A stretch of DNA of 64,000 nt from Thraustochytrium sp. TN22 (GCA_013306675.1 JABLUY010000158.1:1-64000), one strand, 5' to 3'. Positions 9,586-19,962 are shown, numbered from the stretch's first letter. Notes: generated from the letters alone by a model not told the origin. Numbers and translations are program-made.

Positions 9586-10191
9586 TCAGGGCCGTGGACG
9601 CACTGCCGGTTTGGATAGAATGGAGAGTGTCGGGACAGGCGCGGCGGCAGCACTGGGACGGAGGTCGAGGATGCGGCAGACCGCCTTGAGGTCATAGCGC
9701 TGCGCGGCCTTGACGAGCTGCGCAGCCTTGGGGTCGGGGCGCGGCTTATTGGTTTCCTTGATGGCGTCAGCCAAAATGGGCCCGAGCTCGGACGGGTCGA
9801 AGCGCACATCATACACGGAGCGCATGCCCTGGCAAACCTGCTTGGCCAGCTGCGTGGTGCGCTTGGCCGCAAGCTCGCGCTTGGCCTTTTCGTCTTCGAC
9901 CTGCTGCAGACGCTCCGCGCGCTCACGCCAGGGCGCGCCGCGGCGGCGTTCCGCCAGCCACACCTCGGCGGCGCCGGGGTTCGCCTTGATGCGTCGCCGC
10001 TCGCGCTGTGGCGGCGCCTCGCTAGCCTCGGCTGTCGCCACCACCCAGTCCTCCGGCAGATCCGTCAGCGCGAGTGCCTTTGCCTGCGCGTCGCCCCCGC
10101 CGATCCACGGCTCCGGCCCCGGGCCGGACCCGGTCCCGTCTGCGAAGACCTCATCGCGCACCGCGAAGACGTCCTGGCGGCCCTTGCGCAT
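9586..10191 (-). CDS. Small helical orphan protein
   Basis: The frame from the ATG at 10191 encodes 201 residues starting MRKGRQDVFAVRDEVFADG. After a Gly/Pro-rich part comes a charged helix (ERRRGAPWRERAERLQQVEDEKAKRELAAKRT). The C-terminal half (GMRSVYDVRFDPSELGPILADAI, then KAAQLVKAAQRYDLKAVCRILD) could hold one ankyrin-like helix pair. I do not recognise it. It reads away from the myosin gene, with a 1.6 kb shared upstream region containing a GAGC array at 105-127 bases from this ATG. Confidence 0.6.
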   Translation of the reverse strand: MRKGRQDVFAVRDEVFADGTGSGPGPEPWIGGGDAQAKALALTDLPEDWVVATAEASEAPPQRERRRIKANPGAAEVWLAERRRGAPWRERAERLQQVEDEKAKRELAAKRTTQLAKQVCQGMRSVYDVRFDPSELGPILADAIKETNKPRPDPKAAQLVKAAQRYDLKAVCRILDLRPSAAAAPVPTLSILSKPAVRPRP

Positions 10192-11771
10192 CGCCGCCGC
10201 CCGTCGCCGACCGCGCTCGGGCACAGGCACGACACAAGCGGAGCAGGGAGAGCTCAAACGCGTATGCAAGCAAGAAGGGCGAGCACTCGGGCACTCGAGC
10301 GAGCGAGCGAGCGAGCGGGCGGGCAGGCGGGCAGGCGGGCGGGCGGGCGGGCGGCGCACGCCGCGCACGCCGCGAGGAGAAGGCGCGCAGCAGCAGGCTG
10401 CCCAGGCAAATCACTTCCATCAGGTCACAAGGATCCGTTGAGTATTATCGTGCACGAAGTCTCGCGCAAGAGGATGCGCACACCTAGTACGCGAGAAGGC
10501 ACACCAAGGTACGCGCCACACGGCGCTCATCATCACGCCGGCAGGGCCTCCGAGTCCGAGTCCTAGGAGCACGCGCCAGGTTCACGGCGGCGGCCTGTCC
10601 GGGCGCGCCTGCGACGCGGCAGTACGCGCTGCCCCGAGACAGTACTGGTACCTCCTGTTAGGGCACGGCCTCTGGTAGACCGGCGAGTCGAGTCGAGTCG
10701 AGTCTTGACGCGCATGCAGTGCGAGCACTGCACGCTGCGAGAGCGCTGTGCGAGACCCGATCGACGGCGGCCAGGCGAGCCAGCTGCCAGTCTCGCCGCC
10801 CGGGCCGCCCGGCCTCTCCACGAGACTCCACCGTAAACGCAGCCAGCCAGCAGCCAGCGAGCAAAGCACAGCAGCGCATAGCTGGCAGTTGGCTGACCTC
10901 GCAGATCAGTGGCAGGCTGGCTAGCTGGCAGCAGGGGAGCCAGGGCGCACGCGTCGGGCTCAGGCTGCCCGCGCTCGCAGGCAGGCAGGCCGGCCACCCA
11001 GGCTCGCTCCGCGGCCGTGCACAAGCCGAGACCGCGAGCGCTCAAGCGGCGTGGCCATTGTCTTGCAACTTGAAGGATGCGAGATTTGAATTTGCGACAG
11101 TTAGTTAGTCGGGCGGAGCGCGGCGGTGGTCGGCCGCGGTCGGTCGGCGGTCGCCGAGCCAGCCTGCCAACAACACAACACACAAACAACCCGCCAGCAC
11201 AAGCAAACAAACAAACAAACAAAGGAAACCAACAGCAAGCTCGGAGAGCGCGCGCCCAGCGCAGCGCGGCGCGGCGCGGCGCGCGCCCATTCCCCCGCTC
11301 GCTCGCGCGCTCGCCCGCGCGCACGCACGCGCGCCACGCTCGCGCGGCAGACTCGGGTGGGCAGGCATCGGAGGGCTCGGAGGCGGGCTCGCGGCGCGGC
11401 GCGGCGCGGCGCGGCGCACCTGGTTGGCGCAGCGCAGAGGCGCGACTCGGGCGCGCGGCGGGGGTCACGGCAGGAGCAGGAGGGCGCGTGCTCGCGCGGA
11501 CGCGCAAGACGCAGGAGGTGCACGGGCCGCGGCCAGGCGCGAGGCGACGTGAGACCGACCGGCCGTGAGGCAGCCAGGCCGAGACTGGGCGCGCGCGCGG
11601 GCTGAGAGCAAAGCAGAGCAGAAGCAGAAGCAGAAGCAGAAGCAGAAGCGGAGCGCGGCGCAGCGCGGCGCGACAGCGCTCGCTCGCTCGCTCGGTGGCT
11701 CGCTTGCTCGCTCGGGGCGGAGACGAGACGGCGCGGCGGCGGCCCGAGGGCCGGCGAGAGCGGCGGGCACG
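10192..11771. other. Intergenic: repeat-rich divergent promoter and myosin leader
   Basis: This stretch is dense in simple repeats. In order these are a GAGC array (about 10296-10318), a GGGC/GGCA array (about 10316-10355), a GAGTC array (about 10684-10703), a CAAA array (about 11205-11223), CGGCG arrays (about 11266-11283 and 11393-11415), an AGAAGC array (about 11616-11648) and a GCTC array (about 11678-11694). An AACTTGAAGG element lies at about 11066. No ORF with credible composition is present. Confidence 0.7.
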
Positions 11772-13985
11772 ATGAGCTACTTCATGACCAAGATGATGGA
11801 GCGTCAGAACGGCGTGGACGATCTGACGCTCATGAACAGCATCTCGATAGAGAATATCGTGGCGCAGCTCAAGTACCGTCTGGACAAGAACAAGATCTAC
11901 ACGGCGGTGGGCGACGTGATTATCGCGGTGAACCCGTACCGGTCGCTCCCCATTTACGGCGAGAAGCACGTGAAGAAGTACCAGAACGCCAAGCTGTCGG
12001 ACTCGTCGCCGCACATTTACGCGCTGGCGGAGCGCGCATACCGCGGCATGCGTGAGATGGGGCCCCAGGCGGTGGTGATCAGCGGCGAGTCGGGCGCTGG
12101 CAAGACGGAGTCGGCCAAGCTGCTGCTGCACTACGTGTCTAGCGTGTCCGGGTCGTCCCACACCGCTGCCACCATGAAGCAGATCATCCTGCAGTCCAAC
12201 CCGCTGCTGGAGGCGTTTGGCAACGCCAAGACGGTGCGCAACAACAACTCGTCGCGCTTCGGCAAGTACCTGGAGCTGCAGTTCAACCAGGCGGGCGAGC
12301 CGGTGGGCGGCGTGACGAGCAACTTTTTGCTGGAGAAGTCTCGCGTGGTGTACGCGAACAAGGGCGAGCGCGGCTTTCACATCTTCTACGGGCTCCTGGC
12401 CGGCGGCTGGCCAGAGCTGCTGAGCCAGTGCCAGCTGGGGCGTGCCGAGGACTTTGCGTACCTTTCGCAGGGCGTGACGCACGTGGACGGCATGGACGAC
12501 GCGGCCGAGTTCCAGGAGGTGCTGCAGGCCCTCACCACGATCGGGGTGCCCATGGAGCAGCAGTGGTATCTCTTCTCCACGCTGGCCGGCGTCCTTCACC
12601 TGGGCAACGCCATGCTGACGGGCCGCGACGCGCCGGCGCAGCTGCAACGCGGCGGCGAGTACTCGCTGGAGATGGCGGCCTACCTGTTCGGCGTGGCGCC
12701 GCAGGATCTTCTCAAGGCCATCACGCACAAAACCGTGGCCATGGGCGGCCGCCGCGCCAGCGTGGTCAACATCCCGCAGAACGCGGACCAGGCCACGCAG
12801 ATCCGCGACGCGCTCGCCAAGGAGATGTACAGCCGCATCTTCGACCTCATTGTGGCGCAGCTGAACGCCGTCATGTACACGCGCGACGCGCAGTACGGCA
12901 AGACCATTGGCATTCTGGATATTTACGGCTTTGAGATCTTCAAGGACAATGGCTTCGAGCAGCTTTGCATCAACTACGTGAATGAGCAGCTGCAGCAGAT
13001 CTTTATCAGCCTCACCATTCGCGGCGAGCAGGAGCTCTACCAGCAGGAGGGTCTGCCCTGGCGCGAGATCACGTACTTTGACAACAAGACCGTCGTCGAG
13101 CTCATCGAGGGCAAGAACCCGCCCGGCATCTTCCGCGTGCTCGACGACACCTGCCGCTCGCTGCACGCCGTCGACTCCGACACGGCCGACACCAAGTTCA
13201 TCGAGAAGCTCGCCACCTCGGCCGTCTCCAGCCACCCGCACCTGCGCATCCTTAGCTCCACCTCGGCCTTCACCGCCGGCTTCACCATCAAGCACTACGC
13301 CGGCGACGTCACCTACTCCGTCAAGGACATGGCCTTCAAGAACATGGACAACCTCTTCCAGTCCCTCACCAACTGCATGAAGGCATCCACCAACCCCTTC
13401 GTGCGCAACATCTGGAACCGCGAAGACGAGGGCCAGCAGGCGGGCCGCCAGCCCACCACCTCCTCTGCCAAGATCCGCTCCTCCTGTACGGCGCTCGTCA
13501 ACACGCTCATGCGCTGCCAGCCGCACTACATCCGCTGCATCAAGCCCAACGAGCAAAAGGCGCCCATGAAGATCGAGGAGAAGCGCGTGCTCCACCAGGT
13601 GCGCTACCTCGGCCTGCTCGAGTCCGTGCGTGTCGCCAAGGCCGGCTACTCGTACAAGGCCACCTTTGACCTCTTCGTCAACCGCTTCTACGCGCTCCAC
13701 CCGGGCCTGCAGCGCGGCGGCCTTGACGGTTGCCGCGAGCTCGTCACCCACATCGTGCGCAAGTACTCCGACATTCCCTCCTCAGAGTTCGTCTTTGGCC
13801 GCTCCCGCATCTTCATCTCCAGCCCCGAGACCATCTTCTTGCTCGAGGAGTACCGCGAGCAGCAGGTCGACCCCAAGGGCTATGCCGAAAAGGTCAAGGC
13901 CTACGAGCAGGCCGAGGCCGCCGCCAACCGCCAGGAGGCCAAGGTCGCCACCCGGGGCGGCGGTGGCTGCTGCACCATCTCTTGA
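11772..13985 (+). CDS. Class-I-like myosin motor, tailless, with C-terminal CaaX box
   Basis: The 737-residue product is almost only motor domain. Visible elements are P-loop GESGAGKT (105-112), switch I NNNSSRFGKY (157-166), switch II DIYGFE (383-388), the LCINYVNEQLQQIFI relay region and PHYIRCIKPNEQK near 585-597. After the converter (GRSRIFISSPETIFLLEEYREQ, ending about 697) there is no IQ motif and no TH1, SH3 or coiled-coil tail. A 40-residue charged helix ends in GGGGCCTIS. CTIS is a CaaX box of farnesyl type and the preceding Cys could be palmitoylated, so the motor may be lipid-anchored directly. The TEDS-rule residue, 16 before the DALAK aspartate, is Ser330 in GGRRAS, a PAK-type site. 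Confidence 0.93.
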   Translation: MSYFMTKMMERQNGVDDLTLMNSISIENIVAQLKYRLDKNKIYTAVGDVIIAVNPYRSLPIYGEKHVKKYQNAKLSDSSPHIYALAERAYRGMREMGPQAVVISGESGAGKTESAKLLLHYVSSVSGSSHTAATMKQIILQSNPLLEAFGNAKTVRNNNSSRFGKYLELQFNQAGEPVGGVTSNFLLEKSRVVYANKGERGFHIFYGLLAGGWPELLSQCQLGRAEDFAYLSQGVTHVDGMDDAAEFQEVLQALTTIGVPMEQQWYLFSTLAGVLHLGNAMLTGRDAPAQLQRGGEYSLEMAAYLFGVAPQDLLKAITHKTVAMGGRRASVVNIPQNADQATQIRDALAKEMYSRIFDLIVAQLNAVMYTRDAQYGKTIGILDIYGFEIFKDNGFEQLCINYVNEQLQQIFISLTIRGEQELYQQEGLPWREITYFDNKTVVELIEGKNPPGIFRVLDDTCRSLHAVDSDTADTKFIEKLATSAVSSHPHLRILSSTSAFTAGFTIKHYAGDVTYSVKDMAFKNMDNLFQSLTNCMKASTNPFVRNIWNREDEGQQAGRQPTTSSAKIRSSCTALVNTLMRCQPHYIRCIKPNEQKAPMKIEEKRVLHQVRYLGLLESVRVAKAGYSYKATFDLFVNRFYALHPGLQRGGLDGCRELVTHIVRKYSDIPSSEFVFGRSRIFISSPETIFLLEEYREQQVDPKGYAEKVKAYEQAEAAANRQEAKVATRGGGGCCTIS

Positions 13986-14895
13986 TGTGCAAGTTGTGAG
14001 ACCGAGGGCAGACTGGACGCAGGCAGCAAGCTTGGCCCCACCGGGGCCGTCTGTTCTGCACTTTGACTCCTGCTCCTCTTATTCCTTGCCCTCTGAGCCC
14101 CCCTCTGACTGCGTTTTTGGTTTGAAGAATTGTTGTACCCGCTGTTCATGTTTGATTTCATTCATCGATCATTCACTGTCCATGTGATGACGCTCGGTCG
14201 TGGCAAGCCTGCTCGCGTGGCAAGCGTTCGTTCATCGCTGTTCACGCGGCGCGGCGCACCGCGTTCATCTTCTGTTCCCATCGGATGAGAACGAACAGCA
14301 CCCCGCCAGCACCGCGGCGTGAGGCACACAGCCACCCTTCTGCAGCTGCGGGGTCTGCAAAAGCTCAACCGCCCCCCCACCTTGCTTTAAATTTCGCAAC
14401 GATCTAACCACGCTGTGGGCCGGTTGCGGGTTCCGTAGATAAGGAATTTAGACGGGTCCCAAGCGGCCCAAAGCTACAGCCCCCCGCACCCTGAACGCTG
14501 TGTGCCCACAGCCGTCCGTCCAGCCACGCGCTGCGGGCATCGGCAACAAGCCTGGACGACTCGGCCAAGAAAGCCGTCCAGTCTCCTGCCTGCCCCCGCG
14601 GCGGCGCCGGCGCAAGTCGGCATCGCAGCGCGCAAGTCGGCTATAGCCCGGCGCGAGACTGCGCAGGCGCGGGAGACCCGGCGGGGGGAGCAGGGCGCGA
14701 GTCCGCGCAACGTGAAAGCCGCCGCGCGCCGGGCGACTCGGGAAGGGGGAAGGAAGGCAGAGCGTGAGTGATGAGTGCCAACGAGACGAAGTGTGACAGG
14801 CAGACAGACAGACAGACAGACAGACATAACTACAGACAGTCAGACTGACAGTGAGAGAGACCTGGCAAGCAACAGGCGTCCGACTCGACTTGACT

Positions 14896-14933
<38 letters not shown>

Positions 14934-15098
14934 CAGAGACGGAGACCGAGGCGGGGCGCCAAACCGGAGACGCGGCGCGCGAGCGAGCAAGCGTCCGCGA
15001 GCGCGGCGGCGGCGGCGGCGCGCGGCGAGGCAGAGCGGCGGCGGCGCGGCAGCGGCGGCGGCGGCGGCGGCGGCGGCGGCCGGCCGGCGCGAGGAGCG
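13986..15098. other. Intergenic: CAGA, GA and GCG microsatellites
   Basis: No gene is supported. The 3' part, upstream of the coiled-coil gene, carries a CAGA array (about 14798-14825), a (GA)n run (about 14897-14932), a GAGC element (about 14983-14995) and a long GCG run (about 15004-15080) ending 19 bases before the ATG. The first 450 bases after the myosin stop are of lower GC and featureless. Confidence 0.7.
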
Positions 15099-15578
15099 AT
15101 GGCGCGCGCGCGCGTGAACCGCGCGGGCGGAGCCGGCGGCGACAAGAGGAGCCTGGAGACGGCCGACCTGCGCGACTTCGCGCGCGCGCTGGACGCCAAG
15201 GTGGTGGCCAAGCGCGAGAAGCTGGCCGCCAGCGAGGCCGGGTGCACGGCCGTGGACACCTTCTCGGCGGTGTTCGCGGACTACGACGGCGACTCGCATG
15301 AGAGCGGCGACGCGGAGCACTACCGCAAGCAGATGGACAAGTACGAGCTGCAGCTGCACCACGCGCGCGAGGTGATCGCCTCGGCCAAGGAGTCGGACGA
15401 GCGCCTGCACAAGGTCAACGCCGCGCTGGAAGCGCGCGTGCGTACGCTCACCGCGGAGAACCAGAAGCTCTATGCGCTCGCCAAGTACCTGCGCCAGTTT
15501 GAGCGCGAGAACGCCGAGCTTCGCTTCATCGTCGAGGGCTTTTTTGAGAAGGGCGCTGCCATGCCGGTCGCCAAGTAG
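15099..15578 (+). CDS. Short coiled-coil protein, unknown
   Basis: The ATG at 15099 gives 159 residues. The N-terminus is basic (MARARVNRAGGAGGDKRSLE). It is followed by helical segments: LRDFARALDAKVVAKREKLAA, then HYRKQMDKYELQLHHAREVIASAKESDERLHKVNAALEARVRTLTAENQKLYALAKYLRQFERENAEL in near-continuous heptads (about 75-145). It resembles generic coiled-coil or adaptor proteins; no family is recognised. The frame stays open upstream through the GCG run and GA array, but those encode simple repeats. It converges with the next gene, 253 bases away. Confidence 0.7.
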   Translation: MARARVNRAGGAGGDKRSLETADLRDFARALDAKVVAKREKLAASEAGCTAVDTFSAVFADYDGDSHESGDAEHYRKQMDKYELQLHHAREVIASAKESDERLHKVNAALEARVRTLTAENQKLYALAKYLRQFERENAELRFIVEGFFEKGAAMPVAK

Positions 15579-15831
15579 ACGCGCGTCTCCTCCTATCTAC
15601 GCTTTTTGCCTCAGCAGGAGATCGCCGTCTGTCAGCCGAATTCCACAGTCAAAACTACTCAATGTGGGCAGCAGCCGCCAGCGCGCCTTGCGCGGCGACT
15701 CGCTCTCATCAATTGCGCGCAGCGCACCGCGTGTGGGCTTTTTATCCGCTCGCGGCGCCTGCCGCTCATTTACACGTTCACTAACAAGCCAAAATTTACA
15801 TTCATTCATTCCTTCATTCATTTGCTGCTTG

Positions 15832-16815
15832 CTACTCCTGCTCCTGACGTACCACGCTCATGAGCTCCTGCCTGTGCACCGCGTCGAGCGCCGCGAGCTT
15901 CGTCTCGGCCGTCGCCTTGCATGCCTGCAGGCTCTCCACCTCCGCTGCCTCCTGTGCAGCCCTGTCGTCATACGGGAGGAGGTACTCTGCAAGCCCGCGC
16001 TCTTGCCCGTGCTCAGGCTCGTGCTCGTGCTCGTGCTTGTCGCCGCCGCCGTCCGCTCGCACCACTCGCGGCGGCTGCACAAGGCGCTCGAGACGTGCCA
16101 GCTCTGCGACCAGAGCGGCCTCGCGCCCCGCTTCGCCAAGCAGGCCCGCCTCGCGCAGTCCGCGCTCCTCGAGATCAAGGCGAGCCTGGAGCCGCTCGCA
16201 CGCAGCCTCGGCCTGCGCGCTCGACTCACCGGCCTGCGCCAGCTCACGCTGTAGCAGGCCGGCCTCCTCATCCAGCTGCCGCATGCGGTCCACCTCGGAC
16301 GCCGTGCGCCGCAGCACCGCCTCGAAGGCCTGCCGCTCGGAGATGAGACGCTGGTTCTCGCGCTCCTGCATTGCCACGTGCCGCTCCAGCTGCGCCAGCG
16401 CCTGCTCCTGATCCGCCGCCTCGCGCTGCCGCGCCTCCGCAGCAACCACCACGCGCTCCGCATCCGTTCGCAGCTGCACCAGCGCCGCCATGGCCTCGTC
16501 CAGGTCCGTGCGCACGCGTTCGGCCCCGTCCAGCGCCGCCACGCTGCACCGCAGCGTCTCGGCCTGCGCGGCGTCCAGCTTTGCGGCCTCCTCCGCCACA
16601 CGCCGCAGCCTGGTCCACTCCGCCTCCGGCACGGCGCTCTGCGCGCGCAGCTGGGCGCGCAGCGCCTCGCGCCGCCGCGCCAGGCCCTCGCACGCCGCCG
16701 TGCGCTCGCGCAGCTGCGCCTGCAGCTCCGCCACGCGGCTCTCCTCACGCGCCAGCCGTTCCTCCGCCACCGCCTCTGCCGCCTCCTGCTCCGCAAACAC
16801 GCTCAGCAGCTCCAT
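15832..16815 (-). CDS. Coiled-coil protein, N-terminus uncertain
   Basis: From the ATG at 16815 the frame gives 327 residues, almost all coiled coil (EEQAALVQLRTDAERV-type Ala/Glu/Arg/Leu heptads to about residue 255). A His/Glu-rich linker (HEHEHEPEH) and a short C-terminal helix follow. The same frame stays open upstream to 17007 and would add a lysine/arginine-rich start and an acidic segment that look like real protein. However, the only initiator there is GTG, so a 5' exon or non-ATG start may be missing. It is divergent from the methyltransferase gene. Function is unknown. Confidence 0.65.
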   Translation of the reverse strand: MELLSVFAEQEAAEAVAEERLAREESRVAELQAQLRERTAACEGLARRREALRAQLRAQSAVPEAEWTRLRRVAEEAAKLDAAQAETLRCSVAALDGAERVRTDLDEAMAALVQLRTDAERVVVAAEARQREAADQEQALAQLERHVAMQERENQRLISERQAFEAVLRRTASEVDRMRQLDEEAGLLQRELAQAGESSAQAEAACERLQARLDLEERGLREAGLLGEAGREAALVAELARLERLVQPPRVVRADGGGDKHEHEHEPEHGQERGLAEYLLPYDDRAAQEAAEVESLQACKATAETKLAALDAVHRQELMSVVRQEQE

Positions 16816-17193
16816 GCCGGCCTCCGGCGCGCCGTCTTGCAGGTCCTCGTCGTCCACGTTCTGCTGCGCCCGCTGCTCGGGCTGCGTCACGATGCGGCTG
16901 CTCCTGCGCGGCCGCGCTCGACTCGCGTGCTCGCTCTGCCTGCGCGCCGACGTCGTCTTTGATTTTTTTCGACTTTTGCGGTTTTTTCGCTCTGCCGCTG
17001 CCGTCACTTGTGAGCGCCGCGGGCACCACCAGCGCCACGCTCTGCGCGAGCGAGAATTTCAAATTGGCGAGCTCGCGGAGGAGCGAGCTCGCGCGAGCGG
17101 CGGTGGCGGCGGCGGTGGCGGCGGCGGCGGCGGTGGTCGCACGCGGCAGACGCGCTGCGCCAAAAGCCGTGGCACTTGGACAGCAGCGGCGCC
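16816..17193. promoter_or_regulatory. Short bidirectional promoter with GGC/GGT run
   Basis: At most 378 bases separate the divergent coiled-coil and methyltransferase genes, and part may be coding for the former. It contains AATTTCAAATTGG at about 17055-17067, an inverted GAGCTCGCGGAGGAGCGAGC-type dyad around 17070-17091, and a GGC/GGT run at about 17098-17136. Confidence 0.5.
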
Positions 17194-17913
17194 ATGCTGC
17201 AGGCTGGCGCCAGGCGCAGCGCCACCATGGGCTGCCGGAGCGCCGCGCCGCTGCGACACTGGCGCGGGCTGAGCAGCGGGCGGCGCAGGACGCGGTCGCC
17301 GTGGATCGCGCGCCAGGCAAGCGACCCTTTCGTGGCCAAGCGCGATCGCAGCGACTACAGGTCGCGGTCTGCCTTCAAGCTCGAGGAGCTCGACGACAAG
17401 TTGCGCCTGTTCAAGGAGGCGCGCGTCGTGGTGGATCTGGGCGCCGCACCAGGCGGCTGGTCGCAGGTCGCCGCTCGCCGCTGCAAGCGTGGCGCCAAAG
17501 TGCTCATGTGCGACCTGTTGCCCATCCAAGACCTCAAGGGATGCGTGGCCATCCAGGGCGACTTCCTTGAGGACGACGTCCGGGACCGCGTCCTCCGCGA
17601 GGCCCAGGACGCCCTGGACGGCTCGGGTGCCGTCGACGTCGTGCTCAGCGACATGGCGCCCAACACGCTTGGCAACCCGGCTGCCGATCACATGCGTCAG
17701 GTCGAGCTCGCCCGTGCCGCCTTGGAGACGGCCACGACGCTCCTACGGCCGGGCCAGGGCAGTTTTCTCGTCAAGGTTTTTACTGGGCCCGAAGACCAAG
17801 AGTTGGCCGCCGACATGAAGGCCGCCTTTCAGGAGTTCAAACGCCTCAAGCCGGCTGCCTCGCGCCAGGAGTCGCGCGAGATCTTTTTCTTTGGCCGCAC
17901 GCTCCGGGCATGA
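17194..17913 (+). CDS. FtsJ/RrmJ-family rRNA 2'-O-methyltransferase, probably mitochondrial (MRM2-like)
   Basis: The 239-residue product has an Arg/Ala/Ser-rich, acid-free N-terminus of about 40 residues (MLQAGARRSATMGCRSAAPL), which fits a mitochondrial presequence. The RrmJ fold follows: SRSAFKLEELDDK with the first catalytic Lys, SAM motif VVVDLGAAPGGWSQVA, VLSDMAPNTLGN with the catalytic Asp, GSFLVKVFTG with the second Lys, and SREIFFFG with the Glu. This completes the K-D-K-E tetrad. The family methylates a uridine in the large-rRNA A-loop; MRM2 does so in mitochondria. The size equals bacterial RrmJ plus a presequence. The first ATG is at 17194. Confidence 0.92.
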   Translation: MLQAGARRSATMGCRSAAPLRHWRGLSSGRRRTRSPWIARQASDPFVAKRDRSDYRSRSAFKLEELDDKLRLFKEARVVVDLGAAPGGWSQVAARRCKRGAKVLMCDLLPIQDLKGCVAIQGDFLEDDVRDRVLREAQDALDGSGAVDVVLSDMAPNTLGNPAADHMRQVELARAALETATTLLRPGQGSFLVKVFTGPEDQELAADMKAAFQEFKRLKPAASRQESREIFFFGRTLRA

Positions 17914-17939
17914 CAAGCTGGCAAGCAAACGAACGTAAA

Positions 17940-18022
17940 GTACCTGGTAAAGTAAAGTAAAGTAAAGTGAAAACTCATTCGCTCTGCTCTGCCTTGCTTC
18001 GCTCTGCTTTGCTCTGCTTCGT
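17940..18022. repeat. AAAGT array and GCTCT-type repeats between convergent genes
   Basis: A TAAAG/AAAGT pentamer array (about 17947-17969) is followed by a pyrimidine-rich set of CTCTGC/CTTGCTTCG repeats (about 17979-18022). They lie in the 221-base gap between the convergent methyltransferase and TLDc genes, so they are likely 3' UTR sequence. Confidence 0.7.
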
Positions 18023-18134
18023 TATGTCTTACATGCTAATGTGCGCGACCTGAAGGCTCTGCACGTCCTCTTGACAGCCAAGAGACTCGAACTCCTCGCT
18101 CGCTCACGCAGAATCTGGGTCAAGGCGACGCCGT

Positions 18135-19419
18135 CTAGCGCCCCTCACGATTCTCCATTTGCTGCTGATGCTTGTAGGTGCCAGAGAGGAGGAACTCGCG
18201 GTCGAAGGAGTTCTCGGCGAACTTCTTGCGATCCACCTTGCGGCGATCAAGGCGCATCTGGTCCAGGCTAGCGGCCTCCGCCTTTTGCGCCGAGGCAGCC
18301 TCGTCGCCGCCCATGCCCCAGGCCTCGATAATGAAGGGCTTGAACCCGGGTGTGCCGTCGGGCCGCGGCGGCCGCAGCGGGCCCTGCTCGTACGTGAGGT
18401 CAAAGTCGGCGGCGCGGCACGCCTCCAGGTTGCGGTCAAACCACAGCCGCGGCCCGTGCTCGTCGCCGCCAAAGCCCAGCCCCTGCATGCCGGACTTGCC
18501 GCGGCAGCGCAGGAACTGAAAGTGGTTCGTGCCGGGCGAGCTGCCGTCGGTGCGCGCGCTCAGCGTCTGGAAGCGCGGCCGCAGCGCCGTCAGCATGTTG
18601 GAGGACTTGCCGAAGAAGTGCGCCGACTCCGCCCAGGTCTCTGACGCCATGCCGCCAAAAACATTCCCGTCCGCGTCCAGTACCACGACCAGCGTTGGGC
18701 CCTTGTAGCCGATGAGGCCCTTGGCCAGCATGTCGAACGACATGCCGTGCTCGTTGCTCGAGTACAGGAGATCCCAGGACGCGCCGGCGCGCGAGTCCGC
18801 GCACGCCAGTGCGAAGACGTCGCCCACCTTGAGCACCTCGCTCTTGCGCACCTTCTCGAGCGTCGCGGGCGCCACGCGGCCGGCCGCGCCACTGCTGCGC
18901 ACCTCGATGCCCAGAAGCTTGGACCCCACAAGCATGTGCATGCCCTCTTGCAGCGACGGCGCCTGCGCGCTGCACCAGCGGTTGAACATGCCGAAGTTGA
19001 GCGCAGGTTCCGCCGCGCCGTCCAGCACCGCCTGCTTCTCCGCGAACGCCTGCAGGCCGGCCACGAGCGGCGCGCTGTCCATGTCGCCCTCGTTGCCCGC
19101 CGCGCGAAACAAAGTGCGCAGCAGTTCGCCCACGCGCTCCGGCGTCGCAGCAGCCGCCGGCCCGCTCGCGCCGGCCTCCAGAGCGCCCGCGAAGATGGCG
19201 CGCCGCATGTCGCTCGTCGACCCGCGCACCAGCTGCGCCACCACATCCACGAACCGCTCCTTGTCTACGCCGCTGTCTGCGCCCTCCTGGCCGAACATGC
19301 GCGCCACCACGCTGCCATCCTCCTGCGCGAGGCCCAGCGCCGCGCACAGCTTGCGCGCGGTCACCGCGCCCTTTTTGTCCTTGTGCGCGTGCGCGTGGAC
19401 CGCCCCGTGCGACTTGCCG

Positions 19420-19458
<39 letters not shown>

Positions 19459-19706
19459 GGCTGCGCCGGCTGCGGCTGCTGCTGCTGCTGCGCCGGCAGC
19501 GCCGGCTGCGCCGCGTCTGGCGCAGGCGGCGGCGTGGCGACGGTGGCCTTCGGCGTCGCGCCGGCCGCCGGGGCCGGCATACTCGCGAGCTCCGCATGCT
19601 TGCGAACTACTTTGGCCAGCGTGTCGGCGTCCAAGAGCGGGTGCGCGCGCGCCGTCGCCGCCCCCGTGCGGCCGCGCTCCTCGTGCTTGCTGCTGCCCAG
19701 TCCCAT
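18135..19706 (-). CDS. TLDc-domain protein with N-myristoylation signal (mEAK7-like)
   Basis: From the ATG at 19706 the product has 523 residues. It starts MGLGSSKHEER, an N-myristoylation consensus (Gly2, Ser6). Residues about 50-100 are Pro/Ala/Gln-rich with a pure poly-Gln tract from CAG/CTG repeats. A helical, EF-hand-like region follows (KLCAALGLAQEDGSVVARMF). The TLDc domain lies at about 310-470, with FGGMASETWAESAHFFGKSS, MQGLGFGGDEHGPRLWFDRN and FKPFIIEAWGMGGD. Myristoylation plus TLDc matches the mEAK7/TLDC1 type (mTOR signalling or lysosome in animals; V-ATPase interaction is known for TLDc proteins). That specific role is an inference. Confidence 0.87.
19423..19490. repeat. CTG/CAG triplet repeat coding poly-Gln
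   Basis: A run of CTG triplets with a few interruptions lies inside the TLDc gene. On the coding strand it reads CAG and encodes up to about 13 consecutive glutamines. It is a likely length-variable site. Confidence 0.85.
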
Positions 19707-19962
19707 GGTCTCTCTCTCGCGCGCGCACTCCTCTCCTCTCGCGCTCGTAGGCCTCGATCGCGTTTTGCCTGCGAGGCGCAGGCTCAAGTTAGAAGTCTCT
19801 CTGCAACGCACGTGCACCGTTCTGGTGATGTGAGCGGGCTCGATCAACCAAGCCAAGACCGTGACGTAACGTAGGGTCGATGAAATGTAGTGCCCCCACC
19901 TAGCTAGAGGCCTACTGGCAGACGCACTGCGAAAAGATCAGGTTACATTTGCTCCGGCGGGC

